A DNA stretch of 39,652 nt, taken from positions 1-39,652 of the forward strand of contig CAMTPC010000016.1 in assembly GCA_947074295.1 (NCBI GenBank), in the 5' to 3' direction. Both the position numbers and the translations under genes were made by a program. Below the pieces are notes generated by a model. It made no database searches, was not told where the DNA came from, and worked only from the letters and a program-made list of their open reading frames with translations. Shown here one piece after another: positions 25,178-32,623 of this stretch (its first letter is position 1; each line of letters starts with the position of its first letter). This stretch comes from an uncultured Bacteroides sp. Lineage in GTDB: Bacteria; Bacteroidota; Bacteroidia; Bacteroidales; Bacteroidaceae.

Positions 25178-28100
25178 ATGAATAGAAGAATGAGAAATAA
25201 AATAGGCTTGATAGCCTTATTAAGTCTAGGGTTTGTGCATGGATTTGCACAAACCCTAGCTTTAGAGGTGAAGAATGATTCTATAATCTATAATAGGGAT
25301 GAGAAAGGTAATCAAGTAATTGACTTCTCTTATTGTGGTTATAGAAGTTCTGATGTGGATATACCCACCGTAAAGAATATGGTGGAGGTATCTTGGCAAG
25401 AAGGCGATAACTCGGCACGAATTCAGAAAGCGATTGACTATGTGTCGTCTTTAAAACTACAGAAAGATGGTTTTAGAGGAACGGTGTTGCTAGACGAAGG
25501 ATGTTTCGAACTAAATGAAAGTCTACGACTATCGACAAGTGGTGTGATAGTAAGAGGTAAAAGCAATACAAAGACTATACTGCAAAAAAATGGCGTTGAT
25601 AGAGGAGCGATTGTCTACATAGAGGGAGGGCGAATGATTAATCTTGAAAATGTTATCTTTGTTGAATCATCCTATGTACCTTTAAATAGTATGACGCTAG
25701 AATTGGCCAACACCAATGGATTGGAAGTTGGTGAGCGTATTAGAGTGGTACGACCATCTACAAAGGAATGGATAGAATCTATTGGTTGCCATATTTATGG
25801 TGGTGGCATCAGCGCATTGGGCTGGAAGCCTGGAGATACTGATCTGACGTGGGATAGAACAATCATCGCGATAGAGGGAAATGCTATCAAGATAGATGCA
25901 CCACTGACGATGGCTCTGGATAAGACATGGGGAGATAGCTATATAATTCCCTATGACTGGAAGGATCGAGTTGCGAATGTCGGAATAGAGAATTTGACGA
26001 TTGTTTCAGCTTACGATACAAATTATCCGAAAGATGAAGAGCACGCATGGACTGGTATTTCGATAGATAACGCCGAGAACTGCTGGGTGCGAAAAGTTGA
26101 CTTTAAGAATCTTGCTGGTAGTGCGGTATTCATTCAATCATTTGCCTCTAAAATCACAGTAGAAGATTGTATAGCTACAGATCCGGTTTCGGAAGTGGGT
26201 GGTATGCGTCGAGAAACGTTTCTTACTATGGGGCAGCAAACGCTTTTTCAACGATGCTATTCGGAAGGAGGTATCCATGATTTTGCAGTGGGCTATAATG
26301 CCGCAGGTCCTAATGCTTTTGTGCAATGTGAGGCGGTAAACACGAATGGCTTCAGTGGCGCTATCGGTGCACTAGCACCTGGAATACTTTTTGATATTGT
26401 CAATATAGAAGGAGATAACCTTGTTTTTAAGAATTTGGGGCAAAACAAGAATGGGGCAGGATGGAATACTGCTAATAGCCTTTTTTGGCAATGCACTGCA
26501 GCCGAAATAGAATGCTACTCACCTAGTGATGATGCAGTGAACAGGGCTTATGGCAATTGGGCGCAATTCTCTGGAAATGGCGAATGGGCGCAGTCGAATA
26601 ACCATATTCAGCCTCGTAGCTTCTTCTATGCACAGTTGGGTCAACGTCTTAGAATGGATATGACTGAACGTGCAAGACTTTTACCTCTTTCAACTAGCAG
26701 TACTAGTAGCCCTACTATAGAGCAAGCCGGGATCATGGCACAGCAATCCAAGGAACCTCGTCAGCAATTAGTTGACTGGGTTCGAAATGCTTCGTTAGAT
26801 TTAGCTAATCACCAATCTAAACTTTTGCAAGTAGATGATATAAAAGCCAAGAATGCGAATAGCACAACAAGAACTACTCCTGTATTTGCGGTGGAAAATG
26901 GAAAATTACTTGCTGATGGTGTACTGCTAACAGGTGGAAAACATGATGTGCCATGGTGGAATGGTAATCTAAAAAACACCTATCTGCCTAAATCTAAAAT
27001 GCACATCACTCGCTTTGTGCCAGGACGCGAAGGAAAGGGTTTAACTGACCGTATAGATTCGGTCGTAAACTATATGGCGGAAAACGATATACTGATATTA
27101 GATCACAACTACGGCTTGTGGTACGATCGTAGACGCGACGATCATCAACGTGTGAAAAGACGCGATGGAGATGCCTGGGGTCCTTTTTATGAACAGCCAT
27201 TTGCACGTAGTAGTGAAGGTGTAGCATGGGATGGATTGAGCAAATATGATCTAACGCGACCTAACGCTTGGTATTGGAGTCGATTAAAGGAATTTGCGCA
27301 GAAAGGAGCGCAGAATGGACAACTTCTTTTTCATGAAAACTATTTCCAGCATAACATATTGGAGGCAGGGGCACACTGGGTGGATTCGCCTTGGCGCTCT
27401 GCAAATAATATTAATAACACGGATTTCTTAGAACCTGTAAACTTTAGTGGCGATAAACGTATTTTTGTTGCGGACGAATTTTATGACATTAATCACCCCG
27501 TACGACGTGAACTACATCGTCAATACATTCATCAATGCTTGGATAATTTTGCGGATTCACCTAATGTGATACAACTTATTAGCGCTGAATATACTGGGCC
27601 TTTGCATTTCGTGGAGTTTTGGCTTGACGTCATAAAGGAGTGGGAACAGGAAACTGGAAAAAATACTTTGGTTGCATTGAGTACAACTAAGGATGTACAA
27701 GACTCTATCCTTAACAACCCCTCATATGTGGATTTAATTGACATCATTGATATTCGCTACTGGCATTATAATACAGATGGACTTTATGCGCCTGAAGGTG
27801 GAAAGAATCTTGCACCTCGACAACATGCGCGTAAAATGAAAGTAGGCAAAGTGACTTATGGAGAAACATACAAAGCAGTATCGGAATATACGAACCGTTT
27901 CCCGAATAAAAGTGTCACCTTCTTTGCACAAAATTACCCTAATAATGCTTGGGCAATTTTTATGGCAGGTGGTTCTTGCCCGCAAATTCCAATCAAAAAT
28001 AAGGCGTTTTTGAAGGCTGCAGCTCAGATGAAGCCGCAAATAACCTCAAATACAGAGTATGAATTATTGGTAAATTCTGATATTGGATGTATCATTTATT

Positions 28101-28276
28101 CCCATTATGCATCAATTATTCCATTGTCTTTAATGGCGGGAGAATACAGATTAAACTATGTAAACCCCTCTACTGGTGAAATGGATGTTGTCTATAAAAG
28201 ACTTAAAATCAATGGTGTATATGATTTAGATACATCGAAATATGGAAATGGTATTTATTGGTTGGAAAGAATATAA
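25178..28276 (+). CDS. Secreted beta-helix plus DUF6298-like two-domain protein, putative pectin-active enzyme
   Basis: 1032 residues, or 1028 from the second Met at 25190; the signal peptide ends near HGFAQ. Residues about 60-500 read as a right-handed parallel beta-helix (GVIVRGKSNTKTIL, NVGIENLTIVSAY, NAENCWVRKVDFKNLAGSAVFI, KITVEDCIATDP), the fold of pectate lyases and polygalacturonases. Residues about 575-960 resemble the DUF6298/DUF4955 type of C-terminal domain and look TIM-barrel-like: PWWNGNLKNTYLPKSKMHITRFVPGREG, DILILDHNYGLWYDRRRDDHQRV, LLFHENYFQHNI, LISAEYTGPLHFVEFWLDVIKEW. Glu in FHENYF and Glu in SAEYTG are candidate catalytic residues. No activity is established that I can name. 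It is co-transcribed with the PL1 lyase 9 nt upstream. A perfect 14-bp inverted repeat lies within the signal-peptide codons. Confidence 0.8.
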   Translation: MNRRMRNKIGLIALLSLGFVHGFAQTLALEVKNDSIIYNRDEKGNQVIDFSYCGYRSSDVDIPTVKNMVEVSWQEGDNSARIQKAIDYVSSLKLQKDGFRGTVLLDEGCFELNESLRLSTSGVIVRGKSNTKTILQKNGVDRGAIVYIEGGRMINLENVIFVESSYVPLNSMTLELANTNGLEVGERIRVVRPSTKEWIESIGCHIYGGGISALGWKPGDTDLTWDRTIIAIEGNAIKIDAPLTMALDKTWGDSYIIPYDWKDRVANVGIENLTIVSAYDTNYPKDEEHAWTGISIDNAENCWVRKVDFKNLAGSAVFIQSFASKITVEDCIATDPVSEVGGMRRETFLTMGQQTLFQRCYSEGGIHDFAVGYNAAGPNAFVQCEAVNTNGFSGAIGALAPGILFDIVNIEGDNLVFKNLGQNKNGAGWNTANSLFWQCTAAEIECYSPSDDAVNRAYGNWAQFSGNGEWAQSNNHIQPRSFFYAQLGQRLRMDMTERARLLPLSTSSTSSPTIEQAGIMAQQSKEPRQQLVDWVRNASLDLANHQSKLLQVDDIKAKNANSTTRTTPVFAVENGKLLADGVLLTGGKHDVPWWNGNLKNTYLPKSKMHITRFVPGREGKGLTDRIDSVVNYMAENDILILDHNYGLWYDRRRDDHQRVKRRDGDAWGPFYEQPFARSSEGVAWDGLSKYDLTRPNAWYWSRLKEFAQKGAQNGQLLFHENYFQHNILEAGAHWVDSPWRSANNINNTDFLEPVNFSGDKRIFVADEFYDINHPVRRELHRQYIHQCLDNFADSPNVIQLISAEYTGPLHFVEFWLDVIKEWEQETGKNTLVALSTTKDVQDSILNNPSYVDLIDIIDIRYWHYNTDGLYAPEGGKNLAPRQHARKMKVGKVTYGETYKAVSEYTNRFPNKSVTFFAQNYPNNAWAIFMAGGSCPQIPIKNKAFLKAAAQMKPQITSNTEYELLVNSDIGCIIYSHYASIIPLSLMAGEYRLNYVNPSTGEMDVVYKRLKINGVYDLDTSKYGNGIYWLERI
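25226..25259. repeat. Perfect inverted repeat inside the signal-peptide coding region
   Basis: CTAGGGTTTGTGCA (25226-25239) and TGCACAAACCCTAG (25246-25259): 14 perfect bp with a 6-nt loop, 48 nt after the start codon. No T-run follows. Confidence 0.85.
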
Positions 28277-28306
28277 CTGTGAGTAATCACAGGTTTTACT
28301 TCTTTT
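28277..28306 (+). terminator. Probable terminator after the beta-helix gene
   Basis: CTGTGA (28277-28282) / TCACAG (28287-28292) with a 4-nt loop, followed by GTTTTACTTCTTTT. The short stem makes it moderate. Confidence 0.6.
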
Positions 28307-28426
28307 AAATATAGAGTCAATAGCAATGAAGAAAATGTAATTTTAAATAAGATGTGTTCTACAACAGCTTATCTATAATTTCTGTTTCTGGATCAAAAAT
28401 TACCTAACGTAAACGGGCTAACTCTC

Positions 28427-28434
28427 TACTTTTG
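28427..28434 (+). promoter_or_regulatory. Housekeeping -7 element (TACTTTTG) before the ECF sigma gene
   Basis: An exact TAnnTTTG match 28 nt before the ATG at 28463, with no clear TTTG at -33. No GA(G/T)TAC-N16-CGTC element precedes this gene, so the sigma factor is probably not driven by its own promoter type. Confidence 0.4.
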
Positions 28435-28462
28435 TTTCATCAAAACTATTAAATGTACTGTG

Positions 28463-29017
28463 ATGAACAAATATTCAAACGATAGAGTAGTTAGCCTGAT
28501 TACAGATTTTCAGTCCGGAGATGTTACTGCATTTTCTACATTGTATGATATGCATATTAATATATTATTCAATTATGGTAGCAAACTCACAACTGATAAA
28601 GAATTGCTTAAAGACTGTATTCATGATGTCTTCGTTAAGCTATACTCTAAAAAGAATGAATTGGATATTATCAATAACTTAAAATCTTACCTTTTCATTT
28701 CACTTAAAAATAAAATCTTCGATGAATATCGCAAAAGAATGTATCTCTCTGAAACTGCAGTGGATGAGATGGGCACAGTGTGTGATAGCGAAGATTTGGA
28801 AAATAGCTATTTGGCTAAAGAGCAAATACAAATAGAAAATATGATGGTGAAACAATTATTAGTTCAGCTTTCACCCCGTCAGCGTGAAGTTCTCACACTT
28901 TATTATTTAGAAGAGAAAAAATATGAAGATATCTGTGTCATAATGAACATGAATTATCAATCTGTACGCAACTTAATGCATAGAAGCCTTACCAAATTGA
29001 GAAGTTTGGTGAGTTAG
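28463..29017 (+). CDS. ECF-type RNA polymerase sigma factor
   Basis: 184 residues from the ATG at 28463; a GTG directly before it is also in frame. Region 2 spans about 16-92 (SGDVTAFSTLYDM, LLKDCIHDVFVKLY, LKSYLFISLKNKIFDEYRKR). Region 4 spans about 125-180 (LLVQLSPRQREVLTLYYLEEKKYEDICVIMNMNYQSVRNLMHRSLTKLR), with the helix-turn-helix that contacts the -35 element. There is no region 3, as expected for ECF factors. It belongs to the Bacteroidetes group normally paired with a FecR-type anti-sigma factor and a SusC-like receptor. The next gene is an anti-sigma-like stub 89 nt downstream. I infer that it reads the GA(G/T)TAC-N16-CGTC promoters of this locus. Confidence 0.95.
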   Translation: MNKYSNDRVVSLITDFQSGDVTAFSTLYDMHINILFNYGSKLTTDKELLKDCIHDVFVKLYSKKNELDIINNLKSYLFISLKNKIFDEYRKRMYLSETAVDEMGTVCDSEDLENSYLAKEQIQIENMMVKQLLVQLSPRQREVLTLYYLEEKKYEDICVIMNMNYQSVRNLMHRSLTKLRSLVS

Positions 29018-29039
29018 TCCCACTTTTAATCTTATTATT

Positions 29040-29065
29040 GAGTACACTATTATTTTACTACCGTC
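29040..29065 (+). promoter_or_regulatory. ECF-type promoter P7 (GAGTAC-N16-CGTC)
   Basis: GAGTAC at 29040-29045 and CGTC at 29062-29065, 41 nt before the ATG at 29107. It lies between the sigma gene and the anti-sigma stub and would drive stub, SusC2 and SusD2. Confidence 0.75.
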
Positions 29066-29106
29066 TTTACAATAATATAAAGAACGAAAGTAATAAAGGA
29101 AAGAAT

Positions 29107-29343
29107 ATGTACAACAAGATAGAAGATTATCTAAAAGATGATGATTTCATAAAATATATTCTAGGAGAATCCAATGAATGGGATTATGCATCCAAAGAAA
29201 CTATAGACAATATATCGCTCTACGATGAAGCTAAACAGATAATTTTAGCCCCAGCTGATATTGACACTGATTTAAGTTCGAAAGAATGCGAAGAACTGAA
29301 AATGCAAATATTCAGCATGCTGGGCTTAGAAATCCAACAATGA
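29107..29343 (+). CDS. Short anti-sigma-like protein (N-terminal domain of a FecR-type regulator only)
   Basis: 78 residues from the ATG at 29107; a TTG 69 nt earlier is in frame but overlaps P7. The sequence (DYLKDDDFIKYILGESNEWDY ... LYDEAKQIILAP ... LSSKECEELKMQIFSMLG) matches the cytoplasmic sigma-binding start of Bacteroidetes FecR-family anti-sigma factors: acidic start, 'D.FI.YIL', a Trp, and a closing helix with 'LS..E...LK..I'. Normal relatives go on through a transmembrane helix to a periplasmic FecR domain of over 200 residues. Here the protein stops before any membrane segment, and SusC2 starts 35 nt later with no remnant between. It would be a soluble cytoplasmic partner of the sigma factor next door. 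The assignment is by motif and position; a different small regulator is possible. Confidence 0.68.
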   Translation: MYNKIEDYLKDDDFIKYILGESNEWDYASKETIDNISLYDEAKQIILAPADIDTDLSSKECEELKMQIFSMLGLEIQQ

Positions 29344-29378
29344 AAATAATTATTAATTAATTTGTTAACTGTAATAAA

Positions 29379-32300
29379 ATGAGAAAAGACATGATTAAGT
29401 GTCATGAAGCATTTTTATTAAGAAGAACAGCAAACACTGTCAAAGCTTTGTGCTTATCGGTGACGATGAGTTTATTTGCGGGTTTTTCTTATGCAAACGA
29501 AAATGTAAGCCATGATGTAAATGATGCAATTAGTCAAGATGTTAAACAAAGCCGTATTATCCGCGGACAGGTTTTAGACGAAACCGGAACTCCCTTGATT
29601 GGTGTCTCTGTGCTTATCAAAGGAACATCTGTCGGTACTGTTACCGATTTGGATGGAAACTTTACACTTGATATACCTTCAAATTCTAATACACTCGAAG
29701 TTTCTTATATAGGATATATCACAAAAACTATAACAGTAGGAAATAATCGTGAATTAAATATTCAACTTGAGCCTGATACTCAGGCGCTTGATGAAGTTGT
29801 GGTTATTGGTTATGGTACCATGAAGAAACGCGATTTGACAGGTGCGGTTTCTTCAGTTAAAAGCAGTGATATAACTTTATCGCCAAGTTCAAATCCAATG
29901 GCAGCTCTCCAGGGCCGTGTGGCTGGTCTAGATATTACTCAAACATCGGGTCAAGCGGGTGCAGGTGTTAATATGCAGTTGCGTGGTACTCGTTCATTCT
30001 CGGCTAGTGGTAATCCAATGTTTATCATCGATGGTATGCCAGGTGACTATACTACGTTGAACCCTAATGATATTGAATCTATTGAGGTGTTGAAGGATGC
30101 CTCATCTACTGCTGTATATGGTTCGCAAGGTGCAAATGGTGTTATTATCATCACTACAAAGAAGGGAAACGCTGGTAAAATGAGTGTTAACCTAAATATT
30201 CACGGGGGCTTTAACGGATGGTCAAAACTTCCAACAATGCGTATGGGTAATTCGTATGTAGACGTATTACGTCAGGCTAATCAGATTGCTGGTACATATG
30301 CTAACGATGAAGGTCTTTTTTCTTCACCAGAGGCCTATCAAGCTAGCTTGAACAATCAATATATCAACTGGGGAGACGAGCTTTTGCAAAATGGTTTTGT
30401 GCAAAACTATAGCGTTTCTGTATCGGGTGGTACTGATAAGACTAAAGCTTATTTCTCATTGAATTTCTCTGATGAAAAGGGTCAGTACTCTGGTGATAAT
30501 TATAAAGTGTACTCGACAAATATGAGTATAGACCAGAAGGTTACTAATTGGTTTAGTGCTGGTGTTAATATGCAAGCTGCTTATGTTTATCAAAACAGAG
30601 CTTACTCGCGTTTGATTAATGCTTTGACAGCTGTGCCATTGGGTACAACTCACAATGAAGATGGTTCATATAATATTACACCAGTAGCTGGTGATGGTAA
30701 TATGATTAATCTCTTGTTGAATCAAGACAGAAGTGTTTATCGCAACAACCAACAAAACTTTAAGATGTATCTTAGTCCTTATATTGAGGTGCGTCCTTTC
30801 AAAGGTTTTACTATCCAATCGCGTGTAAATGCAAGTTTGATATTTAACCGCACTAACTATTTCCAAGGTATTGGTTCTTATCAATATTATGCAGCCGATG
30901 GTCCAAGTGCTACGGGTACTTCAACTAACGTATTTGCACGTATCACCAATAACAGAACGTATAACTATAAATGGGAGAATATCTTTACCTATAATTTCGA
31001 TATCAACAACGAGCACAATTTTGCTATTACAGGCGTGACGTCTTGGAATCATAATCAAAACGATGTAGCTCAACAATATCAAGATAATATCAAGAATAAT
31101 TCTTACTTGTGGCACAATATGGATGGTACAGGTCAGGTGCATTCTAACTATACTATGTCTAAAGGGATGGGTATTGTAGGTCGTGTCAATTATTCATACC
31201 TTAGCAAATATCTATTCTCTGCTTCTGTTCGCCATGATGGATCATCTCGTTTATCTAGTGATAAGCGTTGGAGTACTTTCCCTGCAGTATCTGCTGGTTG
31301 GGTTGTGTCAGAAGAAAAATTCATGGAGTCTACTAAGAGTTTTATGGATAATCTCAAACTTCGTGTAGGATATGGTGTAACAGGTACAGCATCTATTAAT
31401 CCTTATTCTACTGTTGCTACTTTGGAAGATGGTTATTATAGCTTGGGTGGCGATTTGGTTTCTACCTATTTGTTTTCTAGAAATATCTCAAACCAAAACT
31501 TGATTTGGGAAAAATCATACAATACAAACATTGGTTTTGATGTATCATTCTTGAATCGCCGTATTGATTTGACAATGGATTATTACATTACTAAAACAAA
31601 TGGTGTAATCTGGAATCAAAGTCTTCCTATTGTAAATGGTGGATACAACGCTACTACACAATATACTATTGCGCGTAACATAGCGAAAACCAAAAACAAA
31701 GGTTTCGAGATGACATTGAATACCCACAATTTCTCAACAAGAGATTTCACTTGGGACACTACATTGACTTTCACTTTGAACAATGAAAAAGTAAAATCAT
31801 TGATTGGAGGTACTTCAGATCATATCAAAAATGCTAATACTGATTATTGGTTAAATATCGGTCATCCTGTAAACTCATTCTATGCCTATAAAATTGATGG
31901 AATGTGGCAAAATGGTGAATTGACTGATGCAGCAGCCTTTGGATGTACTCCAGGTGATATCAAAATCAATGTACCAGGTATGAAGAAATTTGCAGATGGC
32001 CAATTCTACAAAATTGGAGATGATGGTAAACCTATGACAGATGCTAATGGTGAAACAATCTACTACAACTCAGATAATCCATATGCTTATAGCGAAAACG
32101 ATAATCAAGTAATTGGTCATAATTCTCCAAAATGGACAATGGGTTTCCAAAACCGTTTTACTTACAAAGGTTTTGACTTGACTATTTATGCTTTCTTCCG
32201 TTGGGGACAAATGATCAAGTACGATATGATGGGTTATTATGACCCAACAGGTGTGGGCAATTTCCCAACTTATTTCAATTATTGGACTGAAGATAATCCA

Positions 32301-32600
32301 TCGAATGATTTCCCCGCATTGAATGCCAATCGCTCAATCAACAGTTATACTGGATATGGTTCTTTGAACTATGTTGATGGTTCTTACTTCAAGATTAAAA
32401 ATATCACCCTTGGTTATACGCTTCCACAGAACCTGCTTAAAAAAGCACAATTCAGTCAGTTGCGTGTATATGCTACGTTGACCAATCCATTGGTTATTGC
32501 AAAAAGTCATTTGCTAAAAGATTATGATCCCGAAATGAACGGTAGTTTTAACTATCCATTGACTAAGCAATTGGTATTTGGATTAAACTTATCATTCTAA
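29379..32600 (+). CDS. SusC2: SusC/RagA-type TonB-dependent outer-membrane transporter
   Basis: 1073 residues, starting at the ATG at 29379. A signal peptide with a long polar leader (about 1-40) is followed directly by the carboxypeptidase-regulatory-like domain (about 60-132, IRGQVLDETGTPLIGVSVLIKG), DEVVVIGYG (138-146), the plug (about 150-270, with IEVLKDASSTAVYGSQGANGVIIITTKKG) and a barrel ending in VFGLNLSF. There is no STN domain, although STN is what SusC-like receptors use to signal to FecR anti-sigma factors. The stub at 29107 precedes it and SusD2 follows after 23 nt. It differs clearly from SusC1, so the two pairs probably take up different pectic fragments. Confidence 0.96.
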   Translation: MRKDMIKCHEAFLLRRTANTVKALCLSVTMSLFAGFSYANENVSHDVNDAISQDVKQSRIIRGQVLDETGTPLIGVSVLIKGTSVGTVTDLDGNFTLDIPSNSNTLEVSYIGYITKTITVGNNRELNIQLEPDTQALDEVVVIGYGTMKKRDLTGAVSSVKSSDITLSPSSNPMAALQGRVAGLDITQTSGQAGAGVNMQLRGTRSFSASGNPMFIIDGMPGDYTTLNPNDIESIEVLKDASSTAVYGSQGANGVIIITTKKGNAGKMSVNLNIHGGFNGWSKLPTMRMGNSYVDVLRQANQIAGTYANDEGLFSSPEAYQASLNNQYINWGDELLQNGFVQNYSVSVSGGTDKTKAYFSLNFSDEKGQYSGDNYKVYSTNMSIDQKVTNWFSAGVNMQAAYVYQNRAYSRLINALTAVPLGTTHNEDGSYNITPVAGDGNMINLLLNQDRSVYRNNQQNFKMYLSPYIEVRPFKGFTIQSRVNASLIFNRTNYFQGIGSYQYYAADGPSATGTSTNVFARITNNRTYNYKWENIFTYNFDINNEHNFAITGVTSWNHNQNDVAQQYQDNIKNNSYLWHNMDGTGQVHSNYTMSKGMGIVGRVNYSYLSKYLFSASVRHDGSSRLSSDKRWSTFPAVSAGWVVSEEKFMESTKSFMDNLKLRVGYGVTGTASINPYSTVATLEDGYYSLGGDLVSTYLFSRNISNQNLIWEKSYNTNIGFDVSFLNRRIDLTMDYYITKTNGVIWNQSLPIVNGGYNATTQYTIARNIAKTKNKGFEMTLNTHNFSTRDFTWDTTLTFTLNNEKVKSLIGGTSDHIKNANTDYWLNIGHPVNSFYAYKIDGMWQNGELTDAAAFGCTPGDIKINVPGMKKFADGQFYKIGDDGKPMTDANGETIYYNSDNPYAYSENDNQVIGHNSPKWTMGFQNRFTYKGFDLTIYAFFRWGQMIKYDMMGYYDPTGVGNFPTYFNYWTEDNPSNDFPALNANRSINSYTGYGSLNYVDGSYFKIKNITLGYTLPQNLLKKAQFSQLRVYATLTNPLVIAKSHLLKDYDPEMNGSFNYPLTKQLVFGLNLSF

Positions 32601-32623
32601 CAAATTTATTAAAGCGTAAAACA

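Noticed and set aside
29038-29106. TTG start for the anti-sigma stub
   Set aside because: It overlaps the -35 box of P7, so a transcript from P7 could not include it. The ATG at 29107 begins where family homology begins.
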